55,295 bases of DNA. It comes from Bizionia argentinensis JUB59 (GTDB taxonomy: Bacteria; Bacteroidota; Bacteroidia; Flavobacteriales; Flavobacteriaceae). How positions within the stretch are numbered: the first letter of the stretch is position 1; every line of letters starts with the position of its first letter. Position numbers and translations under genes: made by a program. Positions 14,473 through 23,671 of the stretch are shown in pieces. The notes beneath the pieces are model-generated. The model was not told the DNA's origin, did no database searches, and worked only from the letters and a program-made list of their open reading frames with translations. The DNA is taken from the NCBI RefSeq assembly GCF_000224335.1, contig NZ_AFXZ01000037.1, forward strand, positions 1 to 55,295. The letters run 5' to 3'.

Positions 14473-15015
14473 ATGAGCAAAAAAGATAAAAACGACGCTA
14501 CTGCTAACGAGCAGTTGGACGAGCAAATAAAAGATACTACGGAAGAATCTACCGAAGATACCCGAACTGTGGAAGAACAGTTGCAAGATTCATTGGCACA
14601 CGAAAAAGATAAATTTTTGCGCCTGTTTGCAGAATTTGAAAATTATAAAAGACGTACAGCTAAAGAACGTATTGATTTATTCAAAACAGCAAGTCAGGAC
14701 GTCATGTCGGCTTTATTGCCAATTTTGGATGATTTTGATCGTGCATACCATGAGATTTCTAAAACCGATGAAAAGGATTTATTAAAAGGTGTGGAGCTAA
14801 TTAAAAATAAGTTGAATTATACGCTTGAAAATAAAGGTTTAGAACTTATTGATTTACAAGCTGGCGACGATTTTAATGCAGACCTCCATGAAGCAATTAC
14901 GCAAGTACCAGCGCCCAATGACGCATTAAAGGGTAAAATTATTGATGTGATAGAAAAAGGGTATAAGCTTGGTGATAAGATAATAAGATTTCCAAAAGTA
15001 GTTATAGGACAATAA
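14473..15015 (+). CDS. grpE: nucleotide exchange factor GrpE
   Basis: A 180-residue cytoplasmic co-chaperone that releases ADP from DnaK. An acidic disordered N terminus (residues 1-40) precedes the long dimerising coiled coil (about 40-100, [21 protein letters not shown]). The beta-wing domain ends in [21 protein letters not shown], matching the GrpE signature. dnaJ follows two bases after its stop, so they form an operon; dnaK is not in the window. Confidence 0.95.
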   Translation: MSKKDKNDATANEQLDEQIKDTTEESTEDTRTVEEQLQDSLAHEKDKFLRLFAEFENYKRRTAKERIDLFKTASQDVMSALLPILDDFDRAYHEISKTDEKDLLKGVELIKNKLNYTLENKGLELIDLQAGDDFNADLHEAITQVPAPNDALKGKIIDVIEKGYKLGDKIIRFPKVVIGQ

Positions 15016-15017
15016 AT

Positions 15018-16139
15018 ATGGCAAAACAAGATTATTACGATATATTAAAAATTGATAAAAGTGCCAGTGCGACTGAAATTAAAAAGGCGTACCGTAAAAA
15101 GGCAATAAAATTTCATCCTGATAAAAATCCTGATAATAGTGAAGCAGAAAGCAAATTTAAAGAGGCAGCTGAAGCTTACGAAATTTTAAGCAACCCTGAT
15201 AAAAAAGCGAGATACGATCAGTATGGTCATCAAGCCTTTGATGGTAATGGTGGTTTTAGTGGTGGCAATATGAATATGGATGACATATTCAGTCAGTTTG
15301 GCGATATTTTCGGAGGTGGTTTCGGCGGCGGCGGCGGATTTTCTGGATTTGGCGGCGGTGGCGGTCAACGTCGTATTAAAGGAACCAACATGCGAATTCG
15401 TGTAAAACTTACACTCGAAGAAATTGCTAACGGTGTAGAGAAAAAAGTTAAAGTTAGACGTAAAGTTCAAGCGCCTGGAACCAGCTATAAAACTTGTGAT
15501 GCCTGTAATGGAGCTGGACAAGTTATGCGTGTTACTAACACTATATTAGGTAGAATGCAAACCGCTACTACGTGTACATCTTGTGGTGGTGCTGGACAAA
15601 TTATAGATAAAAAACCGAATGAAGCTGATGCACAAGGTATGCTTGTGAAGGAGGAAACGGTTTCCATTAAAATACCAGCAGGTGTTGTAGATGGTATGCA
15701 GTTAAAAGTTACTGGAAAAGGAAACGAAGCGCCAGGTAATGGTGTTTCTGGTGATTTATTAGTGGCTATTGAAGAAGAACCACATGCAAAACTACAGCGT
15801 GAAGGCGATAATTTACATTATGATTTATATGTAAGTCTTCCGGATGCTGTTTTAGGTTCATCCAAAGAAATAGATACTGTTACTGGAAAAGTGCGTATTA
15901 AAATTGAAACAGGTGTGCAGTCAGGTAAGATTTTAAGATTACGAGGTAAGGGAATTCCATCTATAAATGGATATGGAAGAGGTGATTTATTAGTTCATGT
16001 AAATGTGTGGACACCAAAAACACTTAATAAACAACAGAAAGAGTTTTTTGAATCTATGAAAGATGATGAGCATTTTGAGCCTAAACCTGAAATAGGTGAT
16101 AAATCCTTTTTTGAAAAAGTAAAGGATATGTTTTCATAA
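15018..16139 (+). CDS. dnaJ: chaperone DnaJ with a reduced zinc-binding domain
   Basis: A 373-residue Hsp40 that delivers substrates to DnaK and stimulates its ATPase. The J domain (residues 4-68) has HPD at 33-35. A Gly/Phe-rich linker follows at about 78-116, then the client-binding beta domains and a C-terminal dimerisation segment. Classic DnaJ has four CxxCxGxG repeats forming two zinc sites. Here only the middle two remain (Cys160/Cys163 and Cys186/Cys189); the first is replaced by VQAPGTS and the fourth by KPNEADAQG. Zinc site II should survive and site I is lost. The flanking sequence is intact, so this is probably a lineage feature rather than damage. Confidence 0.93.
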   Translation: MAKQDYYDILKIDKSASATEIKKAYRKKAIKFHPDKNPDNSEAESKFKEAAEAYEILSNPDKKARYDQYGHQAFDGNGGFSGGNMNMDDIFSQFGDIFGGGFGGGGGFSGFGGGGGQRRIKGTNMRIRVKLTLEEIANGVEKKVKVRRKVQAPGTSYKTCDACNGAGQVMRVTNTILGRMQTATTCTSCGGAGQIIDKKPNEADAQGMLVKEETVSIKIPAGVVDGMQLKVTGKGNEAPGNGVSGDLLVAIEEEPHAKLQREGDNLHYDLYVSLPDAVLGSSKEIDTVTGKVRIKIETGVQSGKILRLRGKGIPSINGYGRGDLLVHVNVWTPKTLNKQQKEFFESMKDDEHFEPKPEIGDKSFFEKVKDMFS

Positions 16140-16158
16140 AACATAATATACTGTAATA

Positions 16159-16184
16159 TAAATCCGCTTTTAAGGCGGATTTAT
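16159..16184 (+). terminator. intrinsic terminator of grpE-dnaJ
   Basis: TAAATCCGC at 16159-16167 pairs with GCGGATTTA at 16175-16183, and a T-rich tract follows. It is 20 bases after the dnaJ stop. Confidence 0.8.
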
Positions 16185-16239
16185 TGTTTTAGGCATAAAG
16201 TTAATTCCCCTCTTACTGTTATAGTTAAGGAAATTTTAC

Positions 16240-16340
16240 TATATTTGGTTTGTTACTATGTTAAATAGTAACAATTTTTCTTTTTCATAGCAATTTTTTC
16301 CCATCCTTAAGCGTGAGTTTTAGGATGGGTTTTGTTTTTA
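16240..16340 (+). ncRNA. candidate small RNA with its own promoter and terminator
   Basis: A TATATTTG -7 element at 16240-16247 would start a transcript near 16252. It begins with the hairpin GTTACTA/TAGTAAC (16252-16258 with 16266-16272), then a U-rich single strand. It ends at the hairpin CCCATCCT/AGGATGGG (16300-16307 with 16322-16329) followed by TTTTGTTTTT. No ORF lies inside, and dnaJ already has its own terminator upstream. The result would be about 85-90 bases long. I do not recognise a known RNA family. Confidence 0.4.
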
Positions 16341-16430
16341 AGGCAATTGTAGATTTTCTTTTTATAAATTTCGCATAACAGGGTTACATTTAATATATTT
16401 ACGGTAATCACACTTAATTAACTATCAGAT

Positions 16431-17357
16431 ATGGGTAACTTATTAGAGGCGCACAACGTTTCTAAAAAATTTGGGAATTATACCGCATTAAACAATGTGT
16501 CTATTGCAGTTCCACAAGGCAGTATTTTTGGGCTTTTAGGTCCAAATGGTGCTGGTAAAACAACACTTATTCGCGTTATTAATCAAATTACCATGCCGGA
16601 TTCTGGACATGTAATTTTAGATAACGAACCTTTACAAAATCATCATGTCAGAGATATTGGCTACTTGCCAGAAGAACGCGGTTTGTACAAATCTATGAAG
16701 GTAGGCGAGCAGGCTTTGTATTTAGCACAGCTTAAAGGGTTGAGTAAAAGTGAAGCCAAAAAACGCTTAAAGTATTGGTTTGAAAGACTAGAAATGGGCG
16801 ATTGGTGGAATAAGAAAATCCAGGAGCTTTCTAAAGGAATGGCTCAAAAGGTACAGTTTATAGTTACGGTTTTACACGAGCCAAAATTATTGATTTTTGA
16901 CGAGCCTTTCTCTGGATTCGATCCAATCAATGCCATTCTAATTAAAGATGAAATTTTAAGACTTCGAGATGAAGGTGCAACAGTTATTTTTTCCACACAC
17001 CGTATGGAATCTGTTGAAGAACTGTGTGATCATATAGCATTAATACACAAATCGAATAAAATTTTAGATGGTAAATTAGATGATATAAAAAGAGAATTTA
17101 AAACCAATACTTTCGAAATTGGTATTCGTGCAACTAATAAAAAAGTATTAGAACAAGAGTTAGCGGACAAATTTACAGTTACGCCAACTAGTTTTAAAAC
17201 CTTAGGGAATGAATTGAAGCGCAATATAAAATTAGCAGAGCATCAATCTCCTAACGAATTATTGAGTTTTTTAACCAGTAGAGGAGAAGTTTCTCATTTC
17301 GTAGAACTCATACCAAGTGCTAACGATATTTTTATTCAAGCCGTAAAGAGCAATTAA
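16431..17357 (+). CDS. ABC transporter ATP-binding protein (NatA-like)
   Basis: A 308-residue ATPase of an ABC-2 exporter. The Walker A GPNGAGKTT is at residues 37-45, the signature reads LSKGMAQKVQ (about 135-144), Walker B is LLIFDEPFSG (about 156-165), and the switch histidine lies in STHRMESVEE. A C-terminal DUF4162-like domain covers about 220-300. The permease starts three bases after its stop. Subfamily members export drugs, sodium or peptides; the substrate here is unknown. Confidence 0.9.
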   Translation: MGNLLEAHNVSKKFGNYTALNNVSIAVPQGSIFGLLGPNGAGKTTLIRVINQITMPDSGHVILDNEPLQNHHVRDIGYLPEERGLYKSMKVGEQALYLAQLKGLSKSEAKKRLKYWFERLEMGDWWNKKIQELSKGMAQKVQFIVTVLHEPKLLIFDEPFSGFDPINAILIKDEILRLRDEGATVIFSTHRMESVEELCDHIALIHKSNKILDGKLDDIKREFKTNTFEIGIRATNKKVLEQELADKFTVTPTSFKTLGNELKRNIKLAEHQSPNELLSFLTSRGEVSHFVELIPSANDIFIQAVKSN

Positions 17358-17360
17358 TTT

Positions 17361-18671
17361 ATGAATCATTTACCTCTCATTATAAAACGCGAGTATCTTA
17401 CTAAAGTTAAAAATAAGTCATTTATAATTATGACTATTTTGAGCCCTATAATTATGGTTGCGTTAATAGCTGTCGTTGCTTATTTAACGCAACTAAATAA
17501 AAACACAGAAAAGACCATTGCCATTCTTGATGAATCCGGCATGATTGCAAGTGTTTTTGAAGATACGGAAACTACTAAATATCTAATTTTAGACCAATTG
17601 TCCTTGGAAAGTGCCAAGAAACTAACCGAAACACAAGAAAATTACGGTTTGCTTTATATTGGTAATTTTGAAGAGATTAGTGACGCTCATAAAAACATAA
17701 AATTCTATTCAGAAGAATCGCCCTCCATTAACGTTATCAGTGACCTAGAAAGTAAATTGGAAAAACAGCTAACGGATTTAAAGCTAGAAAGTCAAGGCGT
17801 TGATATTGAAAAAATAAGAACTTCTAAAGTTACAGTCGCCATAGGTCAAGAAAGCTATTTGGGTAAAAAAACGTCTAAAATAGATAGTCTTGTTAAATTA
17901 ATTTTTGGTGGTGCGGCCGGTTATTTGTTATTCATGTTTATCATTATTTATGGTAATATGATTATGAGAAGTGTGATAGAAGAGAAAACGAGTCGGATTA
18001 TTGAAATCATCATATCCTCCGTAAAACCAATTCAATTAATGCTTGGAAAAATTATCGGAACCTCATTAGCAGGAATTACCCAATTTGTTATTTGGGTTAT
18101 TTTGGGTGGTATATTGGTGACTATAATCTCTGCTATTTTTGGTGTGGATTTATTGCAAGCTTCACCTTCGGGACAGTTATTGAATGAAGCCAGTAATGGA
18201 TCAACAAACCCAGATATTGTTCAAAGTGCTATGCGCGCTTTTTATAATTTACCACTTACCAATTTAGTTATTGCATTTTTACTCTTTTTTATAGCAGGTT
18301 ATTTACTTTATAGTTCACTCTACGCAGCTATTGGTGCTGCTGTGGATAATGAAACGGACACACAACAATTTTTAATGCCTATTTTAATGCCACTTATATT
18401 GGCGGTGTATATTGGGTTTTTTACGGTTATTGAAAATCCTCATGGAACTATCTCCACTATTTTCTCGTTTATACCATTTACCTCTCCCGTTGTAATGCTT
18501 ATGCGTATTCCTTTTGGTGTTCCTATCTGGCAACAAATTGTATCTTTAGTACTATTAATTGGTACTTTTATGTTTACGGTTTGGTTTGCTGCAAAAATTT
18601 ACCGCGTCGGTATTTTAATGTATGGTAAAAAACCAACTTATCGGGAAATTTTAAAGTGGATTAAATATTAA
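17361..18671 (+). CDS. ABC-2 type permease (NatB-like)
   Basis: A 436-residue membrane subunit pairing with the preceding ATPase. One transmembrane helix at about residues 22-42 is followed by a large extracytoplasmic domain (about 45-180), then five or six helices at about 190-425. The motif VIEEKTSRIIEIIISSVKP (about 206-224) is characteristic of NatB/ABC-2 permeases. It lies in a tight run with the ATPase before it and the MscS gene eight bases after it. Confidence 0.9.
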   Translation: MNHLPLIIKREYLTKVKNKSFIIMTILSPIIMVALIAVVAYLTQLNKNTEKTIAILDESGMIASVFEDTETTKYLILDQLSLESAKKLTETQENYGLLYIGNFEEISDAHKNIKFYSEESPSINVISDLESKLEKQLTDLKLESQGVDIEKIRTSKVTVAIGQESYLGKKTSKIDSLVKLIFGGAAGYLLFMFIIIYGNMIMRSVIEEKTSRIIEIIISSVKPIQLMLGKIIGTSLAGITQFVIWVILGGILVTIISAIFGVDLLQASPSGQLLNEASNGSTNPDIVQSAMRAFYNLPLTNLVIAFLLFFIAGYLLYSSLYAAIGAAVDNETDTQQFLMPILMPLILAVYIGFFTVIENPHGTISTIFSFIPFTSPVVMLMRIPFGVPIWQQIVSLVLLIGTFMFTVWFAAKIYRVGILMYGKKPTYREILKWIKY

Positions 18672-18679
18672 ATTCTGAT

Positions 18680-19561
18680 ATGCAAAATAATTTTGAAGAT
18701 GTTGTAAAGCAAAGTGGTGTTTGGGAGACTATTGTCGATTTTCTGAATTTAGGGTTTGAATTTGGATCTGGAGAGGAAACTATTAAAGTTTCAGTTGGAC
18801 TCGTTTTATTGGTTGTTGTTATATTTATAGCGACTAGTATTATTTTGAATTTCCTTAAGCGGCTTTATGCTAAACGATTGCCTAAAGAAGATAAAGCGAA
18901 GTTCAATACGGTATTTTCATTTAGTAGATGGTTCATTTATCTAATCGTCGTACTCGTTGTTTTCGATTCCGTAGGCGTTAATGTAACCGCTATTTTTGCC
19001 GCATCTGCAGCCTTATTAATTGGTGTTGGTTTAGCACTTCAAACTTTGTTTCAGGATATTATCTCTGGTGTTTTTATTCTTGTGGATCAAAGTTTGCAAG
19101 TTGGTGATGTTATTGAATTAGAAGGAAAAGTAGGTCGTGTGGAAGAAATTAAATTACGAACCACACGTGCCGTTACTATAGATAACCGCGTTCTAGTAAT
19201 ACCAAATCATTTATACTTAACTAAGTGTTTGTATAACTGGACTCAAAATGGCAATAAAACCAGAGAAAGTATTTCATTAGGTGTCGCGCATAGTAGTGAT
19301 GTAAAATTAGTTGAGCGTTTGCTTACGGAAGCTGCAAACTCCCATGATGATGTTTTAGAAAAAGATAGCACGATTGTCCTAATAACAGATTTCGAATATA
19401 ATGCTATACGATTTAAACTTATTTTTAGTGTTCTAGATAGTTTTAGAGAGCAATTTATAAAAAGTGATATTCGCTATGAAATAGATCGTTTATTTAAAGA
19501 GAATAATATTACCATACCATTCCCACAAAGAGATATTCACATAATTGAAAAACAAGAATAA
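18680..19561 (+). CDS. small-conductance mechanosensitive channel (MscS family)
   Basis: A 293-residue MscS-type channel. Hydrophobic segments at about residues 38-58 and 76-96 precede the pore helix TM3 with its Ala/Gly pattern (IFAASAALLIGVGLALQTLF, about 104-123). The beta domain follows, with DIISGVFILVDQ and VGDVIELEGKVGRVEEI, and a C-terminal alpha/beta domain closes it. It would open under membrane tension and release osmolytes. Its place inside the ABC operon suggests linked envelope or osmotic control (inference). Confidence 0.9.
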   Translation: MQNNFEDVVKQSGVWETIVDFLNLGFEFGSGEETIKVSVGLVLLVVVIFIATSIILNFLKRLYAKRLPKEDKAKFNTVFSFSRWFIYLIVVLVVFDSVGVNVTAIFAASAALLIGVGLALQTLFQDIISGVFILVDQSLQVGDVIELEGKVGRVEEIKLRTTRAVTIDNRVLVIPNHLYLTKCLYNWTQNGNKTRESISLGVAHSSDVKLVERLLTEAANSHDDVLEKDSTIVLITDFEYNAIRFKLIFSVLDSFREQFIKSDIRYEIDRLFKENNITIPFPQRDIHIIEKQE

Positions 19562-19567
19562 TTAGTT

Positions 19568-20731
19568 ATGCCAAAAATATTAGTAATAGAAGATGAGGCT
19601 GCCATTAGGCGTGTGCTTGTTAAGATTCTTTCAGAAGAAAATGATACCTACCAAGTTGAAGAAGCTGTTGATGGTTTAGAGGGTATTGAAAAAATTAGAG
19701 ATAATGATTACGATTTAGTTTTTTGCGATATTAAAATGCCTAAAATGGACGGTGTGGAAGTGTTGGAAGCTGCTAAAAAAATTAAACCAGAGATTCCTAT
19801 TGTCATGATTTCAGGTCATGGCGATTTGGATACAGCCGTAAATACTATGCGTTTGGGTGCTTTCGATTATATATCTAAACCACCAGATTTAAACCGTTTA
19901 TTAAATACGGTTCGTATTGCTTTAGATAATAAAGTATTGGTTGTTGAAAATAAAATGCTTAAAAAGAAAGTTAGTAAGAATTATGAAATGATTGGCGAGA
20001 GTGCTGCTATTAATCATATTAAAGATATGATTGAAAAAGTTGCGCAAACCGATGCTCGTGTACTTATTACGGGTCCAAATGGAACTGGAAAAGAATTAGT
20101 AGCGCATTGGTTACATCAAAAAAGCGATCGATCTAAAGGTAGTTTAGTCGAAGTGAATTGTGCTGCGATACCTTCAGAATTAATAGAAAGTGAATTATTT
20201 GGTCACGTAAAAGGAGCTTTTACAAGTGCTGTAAAAGATCGTGCCGGGAAATTTGAAGCTGCCAATGGCGGAACGATTTTTTTAGATGAAATTGGCGATA
20301 TGAGCCTATCCGCACAAGCGAAAGTTTTACGCGCACTTCAAGAAAATAAAATTCAACGTGTTGGTAACGATAAAGATATTAAAGTAGACGTACGCGTTAT
20401 TGCCGCGACGAATAAGAATTTAAAAACTGAAATTGCTGAAGGTCGTTTCCGTGAAGATTTATACCACCGATTGGCGGTTATACTTATTCACGTACCTTCA
20501 TTAAATGAAAGGCGTGAAGATATTCCGTTGTTAATTGAATATTTTACGGATAAAATATCAAATGAGCATGGAACAGTCAAAAAATCATTTTCTGATAAAG
20601 CAATCATGCAACTTCAGGAATACGATTGGACAGGTAATATTCGCGAACTGCGAAATGTGGTAGAACGCTTAATTATTTTAGGTGAAAAAGAAATTAGCGA
20701 GGATGATGTTAAAATGTTCGCTTCTAAATAA
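19568..20731 (+). CDS. NtrC-family sigma-54 response regulator lacking a DNA-binding domain
   Basis: A 387-residue regulator. The receiver domain (residues 1-120) has phospho-acceptor Asp54 and Lys104. The AAA+ domain (about 141-375) has Walker A GPNGTGKE (170-177), the sigma-54 contact loop GAFTSA (217-222) and Walker B GGTIFLDEIG. The protein stops right after the AAA+ lid (NVVERLIILGEKEISEDDVK), where a Fis-type helix-turn-helix normally follows. It must activate sigma-54 RNA polymerase without its own operator binding, from solution as FlgR and CtcC do, or through a partner. No histidine kinase is adjacent. It starts six bases after the MscS stop and closes the operon. Confidence 0.9.
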   Translation: MPKILVIEDEAAIRRVLVKILSEENDTYQVEEAVDGLEGIEKIRDNDYDLVFCDIKMPKMDGVEVLEAAKKIKPEIPIVMISGHGDLDTAVNTMRLGAFDYISKPPDLNRLLNTVRIALDNKVLVVENKMLKKKVSKNYEMIGESAAINHIKDMIEKVAQTDARVLITGPNGTGKELVAHWLHQKSDRSKGSLVEVNCAAIPSELIESELFGHVKGAFTSAVKDRAGKFEAANGGTIFLDEIGDMSLSAQAKVLRALQENKIQRVGNDKDIKVDVRVIAATNKNLKTEIAEGRFREDLYHRLAVILIHVPSLNERREDIPLLIEYFTDKISNEHGTVKKSFSDKAIMQLQEYDWTGNIRELRNVVERLIILGEKEISEDDVKMFASK

Positions 20732-20737
20732 TCTTAA

Positions 20738-20768
20738 AATGTCTGAAACTGTTCAGGCATTTTTTTTG
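20738..20768 (+). terminator. intrinsic terminator of the ABC-MscS-NtrC operon
   Basis: AATGTCTGAA pairs with TTCAGGCATT (one G-T wobble) around a short loop and runs into eight or more T residues, just after the NtrC-like stop. Confidence 0.9.
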
Positions 20769-20865
20769 ATATTTTTTTACGCATAAAACCCAAATGCAAT
20801 CGGCTTATAAATGCGTGGGTAATTATGTATATTTATAAAATAAATCAAAGTAAAGATCTTTTATT

Positions 20866-21744
20866 ATGAAATCAATTAAACCAGAAGACTTTAGAGTAAG
20901 TCGAAATGTTGATATAGAAAATATAGAAACGACTTACGATTTAGGTATTAAAAAAAGTCAAGTAAAAGATGAATTGCAAGAGGTTTGTAAGGATTTAGCC
21001 AAAATTCAAAATGCCATGTATGCGCATGGAAAATATGCAGTACTAATTTGTATTCAAGGCATGGATACTGCAGGGAAAGATAGTATGATCCGTGAAGTTT
21101 TTAAAGAACTGAACGCAAGAGGTGTCATTGTACATAGTTTTAAAACGCCAACAGATTTAGAGTTAAAACATGATTATTTATGGCGTCATTATGTAGCCTT
21201 ACCTGCTCGTGGTAAATTTGGAGTTTTTAATAGAACGCATTATGAAAATGTTTTAGTAACGCGTGTGCATCCCAAATATATACTTAAAGAAAACTTGCCG
21301 AATGTACAGTCGTTAGAGGATATTAATGATGCATTTTGGGATAGGCGATTTGAGCAAATCAATAATTTTGAAAAGCATATTGCCGAAAACGGTACTATTA
21401 TATTTAAATTCTTTTTACATATTTCTAAAGAAGAGCAGAAAAATCGCTTGTTAAGACGATTAGATAAACCGGATAAGAACTGGAAGTTTTCGCCGGGCGA
21501 TTTGGAAGAACGCAAACTTTGGGATAGTTATCAAGGATATTATCAAAACGCCATATCTAGAACAACAAAAGCACATGCACCATGGTACGCCATCCCATCT
21601 GATGATAAACCAACGGCGCGTTATATTGTAGCTAAAATCCTTTTGGATACACTAAAAGAATATAAAGATATTCGTGAACCAGAATTGGATGATGCTTTTA
21701 AAATGAATTTAGACGATTATAGAAAACAGTTAGAATCAGAGTGA
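20866..21744 (+). CDS. polyphosphate kinase 2 family protein
   Basis: A 292-residue PPK2 that transfers phosphate between polyphosphate and nucleotides. Walker A is GMDTAGKD (residues 65-72). The lid region has RHYVALPARGKFGVFNR, and FNRTHYENVLVTRVHP (about 124-139) replaces the FDRSWY of class I enzymes. That pattern points to the TIGR03709 branch, which includes the class III enzymes that phosphorylate both AMP and ADP. The class assignment rests on this motif only. It stands alone after a strong terminator. Confidence 0.9.
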   Translation: MKSIKPEDFRVSRNVDIENIETTYDLGIKKSQVKDELQEVCKDLAKIQNAMYAHGKYAVLICIQGMDTAGKDSMIREVFKELNARGVIVHSFKTPTDLELKHDYLWRHYVALPARGKFGVFNRTHYENVLVTRVHPKYILKENLPNVQSLEDINDAFWDRRFEQINNFEKHIAENGTIIFKFFLHISKEEQKNRLLRRLDKPDKNWKFSPGDLEERKLWDSYQGYYQNAISRTTKAHAPWYAIPSDDKPTARYIVAKILLDTLKEYKDIREPELDDAFKMNLDDYRKQLESE

Positions 21745-21818
21745 TTTCAGAAACTGTTTAGCTTTCCAAGCTTAAAACTCCGTAAATTCAAAACTATATT
21801 AAACCCATGTAATCATTT

Positions 21819-23189
21819 ATGAAACGTATTCTTTCACTTTTAATTTTTCTCATAATAGCTAATGTGTCTGCACAATCAGATGCTGAAATGCTAAAAACTA
21901 TTTACACACAATCATTAACGAATGGTAAAAGCTATTCGTGGTTGGATTATTTATCCAATCAAATTGGTGGTCGACTTTCAGGTTCTTTAAGCGCAGAAAG
22001 AGCAGTTGCCTACACCAAAGAAGAGTTGGACAGTTTAGGCTTGGACAAAGTTTGGTTGCAACCGGTTATGGTGCCAAAATGGGTAAGAGGAAACAAAGAA
22101 TACGCTTTTTTAGAATCGTCTTCAGGAAGTACGAGTACGGTAAATATTTGTGCGCTTGGTGGATCTATAGCTACGCCAATTGGTGGTTTAAAAGCGGCAG
22201 TAATTGAAGTGCAAGGTATTGAAGAGATGAAAGCCTTAGGGAAGGAAGCAGTTTCTGGGAAGATTGTGTTTTTCAATCGTGCTATGCAGCCGGAAATAAT
22301 TCAAACTTTTGAAGCTTATGGTGGCTGTGCAGATCAGCGTTATTCAGGCGCTATGGAAGCAGGGAAACTTGGAGCGGTTGGCGTTATTGTTAGATCTTTG
22401 AATTTACGTTTAGACGATTTTCCACATACGGGAAGTATGACGTATGGTAATCTACCAATCTCTCAGCGCATTCCATCGGCAGCAATTAGCACCAACGATG
22501 CTGAAAAGTTAAGCACTATGTTGACGCTGGATAAAAACACCAAGTTCTTTTTTAATCAGACGTGTAGACAATTAGACGATGTGGAATCTCATAACGTAAT
22601 TGGGGAGATTACAGGCAGTGAATTTCCTAATGAATATATTATAGTCGGTGGTCATTTAGACTCTTGGGATTTGGGCGATGGCTCTCATGACGATGGTGCA
22701 GGTGTCGTTCAGTCAATGGATGTTTTACGCTTATTAAAGGAAAGTGGTTACAAGCCAAAACGTAGTATTCGTGTGGTATTATTTATGAATGAAGAAAACG
22801 GATTACGTGGTGCCTTGAAGTACGCTGAAGTTGCGAAACAAAAAGGCGAAAATCATATATTTTCTTTAGAAAGTGATTCGGGTGGTTTTACGCCTCGAGG
22901 TTTTGATTTTGAATGTGATGACGCTTTTATGACAAAAATTGAAGGATGGAAAAATCTTTTCAAACCGTATTTAATTCACCATTTTGAAAAAGGTTACAGT
23001 GGAGCGGATGTCGCGCCCTTAAAAACGGCTAATAATGTTTCTGCAGGATTACGTCCAGATTCTCAACGTTATTTTGATCATCATCATGCTGCCACTGATC
23101 TTTTTGAGCATGTAAATAAACGCGAATTAGAATTAGGTGCAGCCACAATGGCGAGTTTGGTGTACTTAATTGATAAGTACGGCATTTAA
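21819..23189 (+). CDS. secreted M28 family zinc aminopeptidase
   Basis: A 456-residue exported metallopeptidase. A signal peptide (residues 1-19, ending NVSAQ) is followed by a helical segment, a PA-like insertion at about 115-255 and the M28 catalytic core. The binuclear zinc ligands are visible as GGHLDSWD (His and Asp), SHDDGAG (bridging Asp), NEENG (catalytic and liganding Glu), LESDSGG (Asp) and a final His in DHHHAATD. Relatives cleave N-terminal residues or dipeptides from peptides in the periplasm. There is no T9SS C-terminal domain, so it probably stays in the periplasm. Confidence 0.92.
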   Translation: MKRILSLLIFLIIANVSAQSDAEMLKTIYTQSLTNGKSYSWLDYLSNQIGGRLSGSLSAERAVAYTKEELDSLGLDKVWLQPVMVPKWVRGNKEYAFLESSSGSTSTVNICALGGSIATPIGGLKAAVIEVQGIEEMKALGKEAVSGKIVFFNRAMQPEIIQTFEAYGGCADQRYSGAMEAGKLGAVGVIVRSLNLRLDDFPHTGSMTYGNLPISQRIPSAAISTNDAEKLSTMLTLDKNTKFFFNQTCRQLDDVESHNVIGEITGSEFPNEYIIVGGHLDSWDLGDGSHDDGAGVVQSMDVLRLLKESGYKPKRSIRVVLFMNEENGLRGALKYAEVAKQKGENHIFSLESDSGGFTPRGFDFECDDAFMTKIEGWKNLFKPYLIHHFEKGYSGADVAPLKTANNVSAGLRPDSQRYFDHHHAATDLFEHVNKRELELGAATMASLVYLIDKYGI

Positions 23190-23671
23190 AATAGTTTTGA
23201 ATTTAATCATTAGTCAACAATTATTCCCCTACTTATAGAGATTAATGGTATGGCTTTTAAGTTTTTATTATTTTAGATAGTATTCAATTTAGATTGTCTT
23301 TTACATCCTAATAGTCAATAGATGTCTGACTGCTGAAGTTGAAGTCGATTTTTTTTTATTTAATAGCATAAGGCTATTTCTACAAATGTCATGTTATCGC
23401 ATAATTTTTTGGCATAAGTAACAAGGTCTATATTGTATAGTATTATTTTTATCATAATACAGAAACCCGCCCTTAACTGCTACCAAAAGGGGAACAATAC
23501 TGGCAGGTTTTTAGTTGACGTTCTAGCATAATCTTTCTAAAGAAAGTTTTAATATCTATGGTTCAAGTCTATTATTTTTTGAATTAATATAATCAAAAAT
23601 CTTTTTAATTTGGTTTGTTTTAATGATTTATAATCAGATGATTAATTAAGATTTTGAAAAAAGTAACTCTC
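23190..23671. other. 482-base interval without a gene
   Basis: This is AT-rich sequence between convergent genes. I see no ORF of note. An imperfect hairpin, AAACCCGCC at about 23463 with GGCAGGTTT at about 23502 and a T-run after it, may be a terminator or an RNA structure. Nothing else is recognisable. Confidence 0.5.

Noticed and set aside
20755-20772. Sigma-54-like GGCATT-T run before PPK2
   Set aside because: GG is followed at the required distance by GA, not GC, and the sequence is the arm and T-run of a terminator.
23556-23575. tRNA T-loop-like GGTTCAAGTC
   Set aside because: No matching T-stem, anticodon arm or acceptor stem can be formed around it.
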